Shown here one piece after another: positions 42,103-52,286 of a DNA stretch of 64,000 nucleotides. The stretch is from Listeria weihenstephanensis (GTDB lineage Bacteria; Bacillota; Bacilli; Lactobacillales; Listeriaceae). The position numbers and the translations under genes are program-made. Under the pieces are notes generated by a model. That model was not told the origin of the DNA. It made no database searches and saw nothing but the letters and a program-made list of their open reading frames with translations. Numbering within the stretch: position 1 is the first letter of the stretch; each line of letters opens with the position of its first letter. Where the stretch lies: assembly GCF_003534205.1 (NCBI RefSeq), contig NZ_CP011102.1, forward strand, positions 2,740,036 through 2,804,035. Direction: 5' to 3'.

Positions 42103-42192
42103 ATGTTGACAATTATCATTATTATCAGCTGGTTTATTGGCTTTATGGCTATTTGGGCCATCATAAAAGCCTCAACAAAGAAGCCAAAATGA
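42103..42192 (+). CDS. Small single-span membrane protein (29 codons)
   Basis: ATG at 42103 opens 29 codons: MLTIIIIISWFIGFMAIWAI followed by IKASTKKPK. A GTG at 42091 would add four residues (NEC before the Met). One continuous hydrophobic span ends in a basic tail, the layout of small regulatory membrane peptides with the tail in the cytoplasm. Upstream are a TATAAT-containing promoter and AGGGA about 16 bases before the GTG start. No family is recognised; whether it is translated is inference from the promoter, span and charged tail. Confidence 0.55.
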   Translation: MLTIIIIISWFIGFMAIWAIIKASTKKPK

Positions 42193-42225
42193 GAATTAAA
42201 AATCACTTATTCGAACAAACACTAC

Positions 42226-43131
42226 CTAATGATGTATCCCAGTCTTATACATTTCCATCGCCATCCTCTGATCAGCTTCCGAACGAAAATCACCAAATAC
42301 GCTCGAAGTCTCCACAATGTTAATAAAGCAACGCGGGTCCACAGCTTGCACAATATGCGTCAAATCATATAATTCATAGCGAGTAATGACCATCACAAGC
42401 ATCGTGACACTCTCCTTAGAGTACGCACCCGTCGCATCCACCACTGTAATACCTCGAAACATATTATCCTGAACGCCGCGAATCACATCTTCTGGATTCT
42501 GCGTCATAATCATTGCTGTTAATTTTTGATGTCTCGTATGAATTGTATCTATCACTCGACTAGAAACATACAATGAAATCAGCGTATAAAGTGCATACGT
42601 CCACTCATAAGTAAACCCTGCAATCAAAATAATAACACCATTCATAATCAAAAAATATTTACCAAATGAGCGTCCCGTTTTAATCGTAATGTACATCGCA
42701 ATAATATCAAGACCCCCTGAAGAAATCCCAAACTTAAGTGCTAGTCCAATCCCTACAGACGAAATAACCCCACCAAAAATCGCATTTAGCAGAATATCCG
42801 AAGAAACCTCCTGTACTGGTATCACAATTAAAAACAAAGACATAAAAGCTACCGTTACAAAGCTGAATACCGTAAACGCTCGGCCTACCTTAAACCAGCC
42901 CAGTACCGCTACAGGAATATTTAGTAATAACACAAGTAATCCAGTTGATAACGTTACACCAATTCCATCCTGCAATAAATCAGAAGTAAGCTGTGCAACA
43001 CCTGTCAGACCACTTGCATAAACATGCGCAGGAATCAAGAAAAAATTCATCCCGATCGCATTCAACAACGCAGCAAGCACTGCAATAAAAAATTTCTTCG
43101 TACTCTCAATATAAATTTGTCGTTGCTTCAA
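42226..43131 (-). CDS. yitT: YitT-family (DUF161/DUF2179) membrane protein
   Basis: A 301-residue protein with five to six membrane segments in the first 190 residues (FIAVLAALLNAIGMNFFLIPAHVYASGLTG, in part, opening) and a soluble C-terminal DUF2179 domain (VITRYELYDLTHIVQAVDPRCFINI). The conserved SGGLDIIAMYI segment near residue 140 is present. Function is unknown, although the family is sometimes called a membrane transporter. It lies 42 bases downstream of yisL. Confidence 0.9.
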   Translation of the reverse strand: MKQRQIYIESTKKFFIAVLAALLNAIGMNFFLIPAHVYASGLTGVAQLTSDLLQDGIGVTLSTGLLVLLLNIPVAVLGWFKVGRAFTVFSFVTVAFMSLFLIVIPVQEVSSDILLNAIFGGVISSVGIGLALKFGISSGGLDIIAMYITIKTGRSFGKYFLIMNGVIILIAGFTYEWTYALYTLISLYVSSRVIDTIHTRHQKLTAMIMTQNPEDVIRGVQDNMFRGITVVDATGAYSKESVTMLVMVITRYELYDLTHIVQAVDPRCFINIVETSSVFGDFRSEADQRMAMEMYKTGIHH

Positions 43132-43173
43132 CCCAATTTCCCACTTTCAAAAAAATTACACTTGCAAGCTCTC

Positions 43174-43533
43174 TTAAAATAGAGGTCGTCCTCCAGACAA
43201 ATAGAACCCTACACTAACAGTAGCAATCACACATACGATAAATAACCCCAAAAAGAGATTCGACGGTTTTTGCTTCTTCCGATAACTAAGTAACATTTCC
43301 ACAACACCAATCGTTGCAAGTCCCAGCAATATCTTGAAAATAGATACTACCACATGATCACTAAAACTATACTTCATCATCATAATTCCACTCAAAATAA
43401 CCGTGATATACAGCACCCGATTAGACATCTGCATAATTGTAAAAACTTTTGCTGATTTCTTATAGATAAACATTGCCACTAAAGTAAATACCACAATCCC
43501 TACCCATGAAATCAAATGAATATATGCCCACAT
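43174..43533 (-). CDS. yisL: DUF1516 membrane protein YisL
   Basis: A 119-residue protein with four membrane segments covering most of its length ([66 protein letters not shown]) and a C-terminal SGGRPLF. This is the YisL/DUF1516 pattern; function unknown. It is 22 bases downstream of yisK, matching the B. subtilis yisK-yisL pairing. Confidence 0.88.
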   Translation of the reverse strand: MWAYIHLISWVGIVVFTLVAMFIYKKSAKVFTIMQMSNRVLYITVILSGIMMMKYSFSDHVVVSIFKILLGLATIGVVEMLLSYRKKQKPSNLFLGLFIVCVIATVSVGFYLSGGRPLF

Positions 43534-43555
43534 AATAACTCCCCTTTTCCTTCGT

Positions 43556-44416
43556 TTACATCACTTGATTTTCAAGCGTTCCAATTCCTTCAATCGTAAT
43601 TGTAACAGTATCTCCCGCATTTAGAAAGCGTGGTGGCTTCATGCCCTTTCCGACACCATCTGGAGTCCCTGTAGCAATGACATCACCTGGCATAAGCGTA
43701 TGTCCTTTTGAAAGCTCCGAAATAATCGTTGCAATCGGAAAAATAAGCTGATCCAGCGTGCCATCTTGTCTCAATTCGCCATTTACCAGCGTTTTAATTC
43801 GCAATTTGCTTGGATCTGGAATCTCATCCTTTGTCACAACATAGGGCCCAATCGGACAACTTCCATCTAAACTTTTAGCAATATAAAATTGTTTGTGCTT
43901 CACCTGTAAATCCCGGGCCGTCACATCATTTAGAATTGTATAGCCAAACACAGCATCCATCGCTTCATCCATCGAAACATCTACAACCTGTTTCCCAATC
44001 ACAACCGCAAGCTCGCCTTCATAATCCAACTCATCTGTCACCTCAGCGTGCAGCGGGATTGTTCCGCGATGCCCCAAAAGTGCATTTTTACTTTTAGTAA
44101 AAATCATAATGGCTTCTGGAATATCCTTCGCGCTCCCCATCTCTAACACGTGCTTCCGATAATTCTTCCCAACAGCCAGAACATTATTAGCAGGTACGAT
44201 CGCTGGACAAAATTGAATATCCTTACACGAAATTGCGCCTTGCATCGCTTCCTGCTGATTGATAATATGCTCTAGCTTCTCAGGTTGCGAAATAAGATCT
44301 ACTAACGTTTTAGGACACTCTGATTCCATAAAGAATGCACTGATATCAATAATTTCATCTCCCTTTACAATACCAAATGAATCTCTACCACCCTTTTTAA
44401 AGCTAATCCACTTCAT
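43556..44416 (-). CDS. yisK: Fumarylacetoacetate-hydrolase-fold protein YisK
   Basis: A 286-residue FAH-family protein. Metal-binding residues are visible: [13 protein letters not shown] with paired Glu near residue 145, then [15 protein letters not shown] and [11 protein letters not shown]. The C-terminal [13 protein letters not shown] motif is conserved. B. subtilis YisK is reported as an oxaloacetate decarboxylase of this fold, and that is the best guess here. It starts 4 bases after addA ends and is followed by yisL, so it is probably read from the addBA transcript. Confidence 0.9.
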   Translation of the reverse strand: MKWISFKKGGRDSFGIVKGDEIIDISAFFMESECPKTLVDLISQPEKLEHIINQQEAMQGAISCKDIQFCPAIVPANNVLAVGKNYRKHVLEMGSAKDIPEAIMIFTKSKNALLGHRGTIPLHAEVTDELDYEGELAVVIGKQVVDVSMDEAMDAVFGYTILNDVTARDLQVKHKQFYIAKSLDGSCPIGPYVVTKDEIPDPSKLRIKTLVNGELRQDGTLDQLIFPIATIISELSKGHTLMPGDVIATGTPDGVGKGMKPPRFLNAGDTVTITIEGIGTLENQVM

Positions 44417-44420
44417 TTCT

Positions 44421-47400
44421 TCACTCTCCCTCTGTCAATTCACAAATATGATCTCCATCAAAAAAGTATAAATAAACATGGTCCACTTGTCTACTACTTA
44501 TTTTCTCTACAGCCTCTTTATACATATCCATTTGCACTTGATACCGCTTCTTTAAAACAGGCTCTGCTCTCAGCCAATCATTTTCAAATTTTCCTGTTAT
44601 TTGATCCGTTTTATAATCAATAATAATAAGTTCATCCCCTGTGTCTACCATTACGTCAATCATACCTTGCACAATAATTTGCTCATCTGTCTCCACTTTC
44701 TGATATAAACGGTTAGCAGGAATTTTATAACTAAACGGTATTTCCCGCGAGGTTCTAGTAGCATTCTGAATCATTATTTCCCCAAGCTCCGAATCAAAAA
44801 AAGCAATAATCTCATCTATTTGAATAGAAGCCGCCTGATTTTCATTCATAATCTCCCTAGTCACCAAATCTTCGAGTAATAACGCAACCGTCCGCGATGT
44901 GGGCTTTTCATCTAATGATAATGCTTGCATCACCGTGTGCATTGCCGTTCCTCGTTCCGTCGCGGTCAATTTTTGTTCCTGCATAAACTTAGGCCGTTCA
45001 AAAGAAACTGGTTGCGCATTTCTTGTAAAACGCGTGTCACTAAAACTATCTGTAACGGAAAATTGTCGCTTCACTTCTGTCACCGATTGTTTTGATCTAA
45101 TTTCCGCCTCCTCTTTAAAGCCGTACTCAAAACCCAAACGGTTCTGAATTTGCCTATAATAAGGTGACTCCGTCTCTGCATCTTTACCATATTTCACAAT
45201 GTCCAACCAACCCGAGTCTTCTTTATCATCGTTATTTACAGTTAAAAACTCCTCATACTGATGTTTTGCAATCACAAGACTCATATTGGTTGGTAATTTC
45301 ACAGCGCCTGAAACCTGAGTTACTCCCATTTGAGCAAGATAAGAAGGATGCCTTACAAAAACGCTCCCGATCCACTGCAAGTAGGTCTTCGCTTGGTACC
45401 TAACGCTTGCTGGCAATATCCACTCAGCTTGATGCATACTCCGCTCCCATTCAGCAGTTGCTTTCTCTAAACTAGGAACCGTGCCCACAAGAATTAACTT
45501 CTCCTCCGCCCGAGTCAGAGCAACATAAAGCACACGCATTTCTTCAGCGGTCATCTCTGCAACTTTCTTATATTTTATCGCCTGTTGCATAATAGTAGGA
45601 TATACAATTCGTTTAACAGGATCGTTATATCTCGTTGCAAAACCAAAATCCTTATCAAATAAGTATTTATTATAAATATCACGCATATTGAACTTCCGAT
45701 CCAAACCAGATAAAAATACAACTGGGAATTCAAGTCCCTTACTAGCGTGAATCGTCATCATTCGAACGACATCTTCTTTTTCGCCTAGCGTCTTAGCAGT
45801 CCCTAAATCCTGTCCCTTCACTTCTAATTTTTCCACAAACCGAATAAACCGGAATAATCCTCTAAAAGCTGTTTTTTCATATTGATTAGCACGATCTAAT
45901 AATGCCCGAAGATTCGCCTGCCTTTGCTTACCACCCGGTAGACCGCCCATAAAATCATAGAAATGTGTTTCTTGAAAAATTTGCGAAATCAAGTCCGCTA
46001 AATTCTCACGCATAGACAATTCCCGCCAATTACTCAATTGCTTCAAAAATGATTGCACTTGCTCAACTAAGCCATCGCTCTGCGTTATAGCATATTTTTC
46101 TAGTGCCTCGAAATACGGCATATTCTTCCCGACCGCTCGAATTCTCGCCATCGCATCCTCGTTCAAACCAATAAGCGGCGAGCGTAGAACAGAAGCGAGC
46201 GGAATATCTTGATATGGATTATCAATAATTTTCAGCAAAGAAATCATGACCGCAACCTCTGTCGCTTCAAAATATCCTGAATTGTTGTTTGCGTAAAAAG
46301 GAATATCCAACTCCTTCATAGCTTCCTCCATCTCAGGAGCACTCGTTAAAGCACGCGATAAAATAACGATATCCCTATATTCTATAGCTCGATACTGCTT
46401 CAAAGCTTTATCAAAAATGGGCGTCTTCTCTTGTATAAGTAAATCAATCCTCCTAGCAATATAACGCGCTTCTACTTGTCTTTTTTGCAACTGCTCAGGT
46501 GATAAGTCATCCGCTTCATCTGACTTGTCGTCTTGTTCCATATCAATTAAAACAAGTTCTGTATCCGACGTATCCGACTCTGGAAAATTTGCTCCCAAAA
46601 CCAACTCCGCCTGCGAATCATATTCAATTTCTCCAACCTCCGTATCCATCAATTGGTTGAAAATGAAATTCGTCGTGTCCAAAACTTCCGAACGACTTCT
46701 GAAATTCTGCGACAGATCAATCTTCATGCCAGTTTCATGCCCATCCTCTGTATACCGCTTATATTTAGCCAAAAATAGGCCTGGCTCCGCTAAACGAAAA
46801 CGATAAATCGACTGCTTAACATCCCCAACCATAAATAAATTACCATCCGCTTCCGTATCCGCCGTGACAAGTGATAGGATGCTCTCTTGAACCATATTAG
46901 TATCTTGATACTCATCAATCAATACCTCTTTAAATTTAGCTAAATATCCCAAAGCCGCACTAGAAGGCTTATTTTTATGCTCGGGATCCGACAAAATGCG
47001 CAACGCCAAGTGCTCTAAATCATTAAAATCAAGCATTCCTCGGGCAACCTTTTCCTCATAGAACCTCACAGAAAACTCTTTGCTAAGTGCTATTAACGTC
47101 TCAATTGTCGGCTTCATTTTCCCTAAGTCTAACAAATAATTCGTGCCACTTCTTTGGAACCACTCATTCTGCGCATCTGTGATTACTTTTTTCGCCTGAT
47201 CACGTAACTTTTTCACCTGATCGACCAAAACCTCATCATACATATCTTTATTTTTCAAAGTAGCAATTCGCTGAAATTTCACAGCTTTCCAAGTATCCCC
47301 CAACTCATTCCATCCATTATTCAACGCTTCAATAATGAACATCACTTGATCCAAATCATTATTTAAAGTTACAATATATGGCTCTGGACCTGCTGTTTCA

Positions 47401-48146
47401 CCACATAATAAAATCGCATGTCTCAAAAAATGCTCCGCTTGACGCAAAGTCATCAATAACTGCTTTTCAATAACCGGGTAGAAAGATAAATCAACAACAT
47501 CCGAAATATTGGCTACATCATAATTAGTAACAATTGCTTCTAACCACTTCTCTGGATCAGGATGTGCCCGAGAGAAATCATAAAGCTCCCCAACAACTCG
47601 GCTAATATCATCATCTGATCGGTCTCCAGTGAATGTATCTACCAATTCAAAAAAAGCGATATCTTCCGCCTGCCCGTAGTGTTCCTCTAGCAACTTATCC
47701 ATCACTTCATCACGTACCATTGCGCTTTCAATCGGGTCAATTAGACGGAATTCTGGATCAATATCTGCCAAGTAGTAATATCTTTTTATAACGTCTAAAC
47801 AAAAAGAATGTAGCGTTGAGATAGAAGCGTAGTTAAGTAAAGCAATTTGCCGTTTCAAATGCCCCGACGATTCATTTGCCAAAAGTGCATTTTCTATAGC
47901 TCTGCCAATTCTCGCCTTCATTTCAGCAGCAGAGGCATTTGTAAAAGTTACAATAAGCAATTCGTCCACATCAATAGGATTCTCTGGATCAATAATCTTT
48001 TCAATCACACGGTTTACAAGTACTGCCGTTTTCCCCGATCCAGCCGCCGCTGCGACAAGAATATTTTGACCAGAAGCATGTATAGCCTTCCACTGATCTT
48101 CCGTCCATGTGACACTATCTGGCTTCATAGGAATTTCCTTTTTCAT
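44421..48146 (-). CDS. addA: ATP-dependent helicase/nuclease subunit A (AddA)
   Basis: A 1241-residue helicase-nuclease, the functional equivalent of RecB in Firmicutes. It resects double-strand breaks up to a Chi site and loads RecA. UvrD/Rep-type motifs: Walker A LVAAAAGSGKTAVLV near residue 35, Walker B in LIDEYQDTN, and SIYRFRLAEPGLF. Motif V/VI region has TIHASKGLEFPVVF and YVALTRAEEKL. The C-terminal RecB-type nuclease has LIIIDYKTDQITG near 1185. GAGGAGG precedes the ATG, and it overlaps addB by four bases. Confidence 0.97.
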   Translation of the reverse strand: MKKEIPMKPDSVTWTEDQWKAIHASGQNILVAAAAGSGKTAVLVNRVIEKIIDPENPIDVDELLIVTFTNASAAEMKARIGRAIENALLANESSGHLKRQIALLNYASISTLHSFCLDVIKRYYYLADIDPEFRLIDPIESAMVRDEVMDKLLEEHYGQAEDIAFFELVDTFTGDRSDDDISRVVGELYDFSRAHPDPEKWLEAIVTNYDVANISDVVDLSFYPVIEKQLLMTLRQAEHFLRHAILLCGETAGPEPYIVTLNNDLDQVMFIIEALNNGWNELGDTWKAVKFQRIATLKNKDMYDEVLVDQVKKLRDQAKKVITDAQNEWFQRSGTNYLLDLGKMKPTIETLIALSKEFSVRFYEEKVARGMLDFNDLEHLALRILSDPEHKNKPSSAALGYLAKFKEVLIDEYQDTNMVQESILSLVTADTEADGNLFMVGDVKQSIYRFRLAEPGLFLAKYKRYTEDGHETGMKIDLSQNFRSRSEVLDTTNFIFNQLMDTEVGEIEYDSQAELVLGANFPESDTSDTELVLIDMEQDDKSDEADDLSPEQLQKRQVEARYIARRIDLLIQEKTPIFDKALKQYRAIEYRDIVILSRALTSAPEMEEAMKELDIPFYANNNSGYFEATEVAVMISLLKIIDNPYQDIPLASVLRSPLIGLNEDAMARIRAVGKNMPYFEALEKYAITQSDGLVEQVQSFLKQLSNWRELSMRENLADLISQIFQETHFYDFMGGLPGGKQRQANLRALLDRANQYEKTAFRGLFRFIRFVEKLEVKGQDLGTAKTLGEKEDVVRMMTIHASKGLEFPVVFLSGLDRKFNMRDIYNKYLFDKDFGFATRYNDPVKRIVYPTIMQQAIKYKKVAEMTAEEMRVLYVALTRAEEKLILVGTVPSLEKATAEWERSMHQAEWILPASVRYQAKTYLQWIGSVFVRHPSYLAQMGVTQVSGAVKLPTNMSLVIAKHQYEEFLTVNNDDKEDSGWLDIVKYGKDAETESPYYRQIQNRLGFEYGFKEEAEIRSKQSVTEVKRQFSVTDSFSDTRFTRNAQPVSFERPKFMQEQKLTATERGTAMHTVMQALSLDEKPTSRTVALLLEDLVTREIMNENQAASIQIDEIIAFFDSELGEIMIQNATRTSREIPFSYKIPANRLYQKVETDEQIIVQGMIDVMVDTGDELIIIDYKTDQITGKFENDWLRAEPVLKKRYQVQMDMYKEAVEKISSRQVDHVYLYFFDGDHICELTEGE

Positions 48147-51100
48147 TTTTGATCCTCCTCTCTCATTTTCTGTAGGACGTCCGCTCGATTCTGATTATCT
48201 AGCTTACGGTAATTGTTACTGTCTAGTGAAGCGTCAAACTGACAAACAGATCGGAACGGGCATAATTGACAAGGTTTTCGTTCCTTCAGCTTATACGGAT
48301 TAATTGCAACTTCACCATCAATAATCTTATTCCCGGCCTTCACATATTGGTTTCGTACATATTGCCGCATCACATCAAATTCCGCTTTAGTTGCAGTAGC
48401 AGAGTGCGCATTAAAATGTCCATCTTTCTTCAATCCAGTTGGAACAATAGTCGATGTTTTACCTGGTTCCAATTCCGTATCCATCAACGAAACAGCCAAA
48501 GCATCATCCAGTACTAGCCCTTTCATACGAAAACTTTTTAATAATTCCTTTTCCAATTCCGCATCTGTCAATTCTTTATCTGTTGATATAAGTGGATTAT
48601 GCATATGGAAATAGAGTACTCCTGCTGGCTCTGCTACCTTGCCAATTAGTTTAGCCGAATTTTCTACGACAATATCCAAATAAGTTAACATTTGTAAAGC
48701 CAGCCCATAATACACCTCTGTCATCGGTAGATCATGTGAACTCGATTTGTAATCAATAATTCTCAAGAATGTTCTTTCATCGCGCTCAGCCTCATCTATT
48801 CTATCAATCCGCCCCTGCAAAATTAATTCTCGGTTATCATGTAACGGCAATTTCAGAGGTGGTATTTGGCCTTTAATCCCAAAATCAACTTCTAGTCCCA
48901 CCGGCTTAAATAAACTAATTTTCGCCTGCTCATTTAACACTCGAGTTGCCCGAATAATGATATTTAGTAATTTATATTGAATATACTCTAAACGCTTCGT
49001 GCTTAACAAAATTTCATGTTGCAACTTAGGAACCAAGTATTTCATAGCCAAACTGGCCATCTCCATACACTGCTCCGTAGACAAATTTCCCCATTCCAGA
49101 CTATTTCTCCGCAATTCTCCAGAAATCCATTCCATTGCCCCATGAAAAATTTCGCCAATATCAACGGACTGCAATTTAAAATGCGCTCTTTCTTCCAATT
49201 TAAGTCCATGCTGGGCAAAATGCTGGAAGTGACAACTATAAAATCGCTCCATTCGTGATACACTCGCATGAATATCCTCTCCAAATAAAGCCGTTGCCAC
49301 TTCTTTTGAAATATTTTCAGCTTTATTTTGATAAAATAGACTTTCTAATATTCTCAAAGTGGATGTTCCCCAAACCTTATCTGATTTCAGGAACTGATAA
49401 GCATCCCACCACACTGACGACATCTGATAGCCCCTTTTTTTAAACTGCAACTGAGCCGTTAGATACCCAATAGCCGATCTTGGCGCTGAAATATATGCCG
49501 CTTGATCCACATCTTCAAGTAAAGAAGGATCACTTAAATAAACCCCTCGCCGAAGTTTTGGAAAAATAGTATTCACTCGCCTCACATAACTAGACTCCGA
49601 TAACTCCTTACCATTATCATCAGCGTTCGGGTAACTAATAAATAAAAGTTCTGAGGGCAGCGTCAACAGCCGATATGCTAAGAAATCTTCCGTTGACAGC
49701 ATCATTTTTCCGCTTGGTCGAACGGCAACCCCTGACATATTTAGATCAACGCGATCCTCATCAGATAAAATTCCACTCTCTTGCTTCTTCATTGGTAGTA
49801 CGCCATCATTGACACCCACAACAAAAATAACCTTCTTGTTTAATAACCTGGAATTATCCATATCTGTAATGATTAGCTGGTCAAGGGAAGGCGGAAGTAA
49901 GGCAAAATTAAGTGCATCTAACCCCGTATTAATGATATCAAAGAAAATATCTAACGAAATTTTCTCTTCTCCCATAACCTCCACAAACTCGTCTAACAAG
50001 CCAATAACCGATTTCCATGCTTGCTCATGCTCTTTTGCTAATTCGAGTTCATTCGCCTCTTCTGCGCGCTTACGCCACACATCTAATCGTTCATCTACGC
50101 GAACATCCAACATGAATTGAAAAAGTGCACTTGCCTGCTCCATACCAGTTTCCGCATCCTTCAGCTGTTTCTCTAATACCATCAAAGGCTTCCTAATCTG
50201 ATCTTTCACATCATTAATCGTATCTTCCCGTATCTTTTCATCATCTGTCTGCACACCTTGATTCAAATCCAACCCACGTATTTTCCTATAGCTCCAGGGC
50301 TTCTTATCCATCCATCTTCGTTTGTTATAGATCCCATTCTCCAAGATATAATTTTCAAAAATATCTACTTTTCCACGATAAATAGTACTACTCACATCTA
50401 AAGGAAAGAAAAACTCTGTACGAACTGCCTGAAAAACTGCTTCATATTGCCAATTAGTTCGGATAATATCTAGGCTTGAGCGCAGGAATTCTACCATAGG
50501 ATGATTTGCCATTGTTCGTTTCTTATCAATGAAATACGGAACATCATTTGCCTGAAAAGAAGAACGTAAAATAGTCTCATAGGCATCCAAATCTCGACTT
50601 AAAATAGCGATATCCCGATATCGATATCCATCCAAAGCTAACTGTCTCACACGCCTCGCTATACCCTCTATTTCCGCCCGTCGATTATTAGCCTCATCAA
50701 TTGCAATTGCCTTTACTTCACCATTAAATTTTGAAATCGCGATATCTGACCAAGTATCCTCCAAGTGTAGCAGTTCCTCTTTTTCAAATCGTTTATTATC
50801 CTTCAAAATAATATTGGGTGCTATTTCACACCCGCCATTTCTGGCCATCTCGGTTAAGTTAGCATAAGTTGTCCCAGTCATCTGAAACAGATTATATTCA
50901 TTTAACTCACTCACGTCATAGATCTTATCCAAAGTCAACACAATCGTCACACTTCTACAAGTCTTCATCAATTCACCTAAAACTAAATACTCTTGCGGTG
51001 AAAATTCATGAAAACCATCAATAAAAATATCACTTTGTTGTAAGAATAAGTTTCCCGAAATAGCATCTATTAGCAACCTTAAATAGTCTTCATTTTCTAG

Positions 51101-51616
51101 GTACTTACCGGATAATGAATCCTCATAAGCATCATATAACGTTGCGATATCAGCCATTTTATTTTTTAAATCAAGATTAATCTCACTTTCAAAATCCCGA
51201 ATCTGCTCCTTGTCCACACAATACTGCTTCATTTCTTTAAATATCTGCTCTAACTCTTTAATGAAACCTTTCTTGGAGGCATTTCGTCCGAATAAATACA
51301 ACTCATCCTGTTTTTCAATCATAATTTTACGAATAATCATCTCTAAACCAGAGTCAGTAAGGAACGTTCTTGCCAGACCACCACTTTCTTGGAGAACTCG
51401 CCATGCCAAACGGCTAAAACTAAAAATTTGCGCATGTAATAAACCCGAGATATTCTCGCGTTTAAAAAGTTCTGTCTCTGTTTGTAAAGTCATTTGATCC
51501 GGAACCAAGAAAAGAGAGCTAGCTTGTGGGTTCTGAATCATTTTCTCCTCTAGCCTGTCCATTATTAACGCTGTTTTTCCAGTACCAGCGCGACCTATAA
51601 TAAATTGCAAACTCAT
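48143..51616 (-). CDS. addB: ATP-dependent helicase/nuclease subunit B (AddB)
   Basis: A 1157-residue partner of AddA that recognises Chi and carries a second nuclease. It has Walker A IIGRAGTGKTALI at the start, a degenerate helicase core, and a C-terminal nuclease motif LRIIDYKSSSHD. The four Fe-S cluster cysteines are apparent: one in FYSCHFQHFA near residue 790 and three in KPCQLCPFRSVC near 1120. The start at MSLQF is preferred (GGTGGCG upstream, family length); 13 extra codons are open upstream. ATGA overlap with addA. Confidence 0.96.
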   Translation of the reverse strand: MSLQFIIGRAGTGKTALIMDRLEEKMIQNPQASSLFLVPDQMTLQTETELFKRENISGLLHAQIFSFSRLAWRVLQESGGLARTFLTDSGLEMIIRKIMIEKQDELYLFGRNASKKGFIKELEQIFKEMKQYCVDKEQIRDFESEINLDLKNKMADIATLYDAYEDSLSGKYLENEDYLRLLIDAISGNLFLQQSDIFIDGFHEFSPQEYLVLGELMKTCRSVTIVLTLDKIYDVSELNEYNLFQMTGTTYANLTEMARNGGCEIAPNIILKDNKRFEKEELLHLEDTWSDIAISKFNGEVKAIAIDEANNRRAEIEGIARRVRQLALDGYRYRDIAILSRDLDAYETILRSSFQANDVPYFIDKKRTMANHPMVEFLRSSLDIIRTNWQYEAVFQAVRTEFFFPLDVSSTIYRGKVDIFENYILENGIYNKRRWMDKKPWSYRKIRGLDLNQGVQTDDEKIREDTINDVKDQIRKPLMVLEKQLKDAETGMEQASALFQFMLDVRVDERLDVWRKRAEEANELELAKEHEQAWKSVIGLLDEFVEVMGEEKISLDIFFDIINTGLDALNFALLPPSLDQLIITDMDNSRLLNKKVIFVVGVNDGVLPMKKQESGILSDEDRVDLNMSGVAVRPSGKMMLSTEDFLAYRLLTLPSELLFISYPNADDNGKELSESSYVRRVNTIFPKLRRGVYLSDPSLLEDVDQAAYISAPRSAIGYLTAQLQFKKRGYQMSSVWWDAYQFLKSDKVWGTSTLRILESLFYQNKAENISKEVATALFGEDIHASVSRMERFYSCHFQHFAQHGLKLEERAHFKLQSVDIGEIFHGAMEWISGELRRNSLEWGNLSTEQCMEMASLAMKYLVPKLQHEILLSTKRLEYIQYKLLNIIIRATRVLNEQAKISLFKPVGLEVDFGIKGQIPPLKLPLHDNRELILQGRIDRIDEAERDERTFLRIIDYKSSSHDLPMTEVYYGLALQMLTYLDIVVENSAKLIGKVAEPAGVLYFHMHNPLISTDKELTDAELEKELLKSFRMKGLVLDDALAVSLMDTELEPGKTSTIVPTGLKKDGHFNAHSATATKAEFDVMRQYVRNQYVKAGNKIIDGEVAINPYKLKERKPCQLCPFRSVCQFDASLDSNNYRKLDNQNRADVLQKMREEDQK

Positions 51617-51740
51617 TTCGCCACCACCGAACATATGTTTCTTTTTTTGAATCATAACATAAATAAACTAGCTTGACCACCCCTAATTTATTATTCTCTT
51701 TTTTAGTCTATCACTATAACGTTATTTCAACAAACAAATA

Positions 51741-51775
51741 AAAAACTAGCGCCTCGAAAGACACTAGTTTTTCAT
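51741..51775. terminator. Terminator of the IDEAL protein gene
   Basis: AAAAACTAG (51741-51749) pairs with CTAGTTTTT (51764-51772), with A and T runs on either side. It separates the IDEAL gene from addB on the minus strand. Confidence 0.85.
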
Positions 51776-51783
51776 CGATTTAT

Positions 51784-52017
51784 TTAAATAATGAGCATTT
51801 CCTGCTGCATTTTGTTTAATTTCTCTGTTAAAAGATAAAATTTAGCTTTGTCCTGATTATCCAGTGCAATATCAATTTCGTCTTTTAATTGTTGTACCTG
51901 ATGTTCATCAAGGAGCATTGTCATGTAGCATTCAATGAAAGTATTAACCAATTCTTTTTCTCCTTTTAGAACTCCAACTTGATTAACTAATGAACTTGAA
52001 AAATCTCGCATTTCCAT
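51784..52017 (-). CDS. yhzC: IDEAL-domain protein, YhzC-like
   Basis: A 77-residue protein with a C-terminal IDEAL domain: IDIALDNQDKAKFYLLTEKLN at residues 48-68 (in part), matching the family pattern of Ile-Asp-x-Ala-Leu with spaced Asp and Phe. B. subtilis YhzC is the same length and is encoded beside comK, as here, which supports the symbol. A GGAGTGAG site precedes the start. Role unknown; IDEAL domains often sit on small adaptor proteins. Confidence 0.87.
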   Translation of the reverse strand: MEMRDFSSSLVNQVGVLKGEKELVNTFIECYMTMLLDEHQVQQLKDEIDIALDNQDKAKFYLLTEKLNKMQQEMLII

Positions 52018-52096
52018 GACTGCTCACTCCTTTATTTATTTTTATTACTACAATTGAAAAGTAGGAATAAGGGGTTAAAAAGTTCCATTTTGTATA

Positions 52097-52149
52097 AAAA
52101 TAGAATTTTTAGAAAAAATAGTGACTTCGACAATTAGCTATGCTATACT
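52097..52149 (+). promoter_or_regulatory. comK promoter with ComK AT-box
   Basis: A promoter GTGACT (52121-52126), 17 bases, TATACT (52144-52149). Just upstream is AAAA-N5-TTTT (52097-52109), an exact ComK AT-box. A second, imperfect one (AAAA-N6-TTTT, 52078-52091) precedes it. The gap between boxes (5 bases) is not one of the classical 8/18/31, so positive autoregulation is likely but not certain. Confidence 0.55.
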
Positions 52150-52286
52150 AACTAGCAAATAGAGAAATACAATGACAATCGGCTTTACTTAGTACCTGTG
52201 CTTTGTGGCTTACAAACATCAACCTGGAGAAATCATAACCTAAAAGTGCATTTACTTTTATCCATATACTTCAAAGGAGTGTCGAC

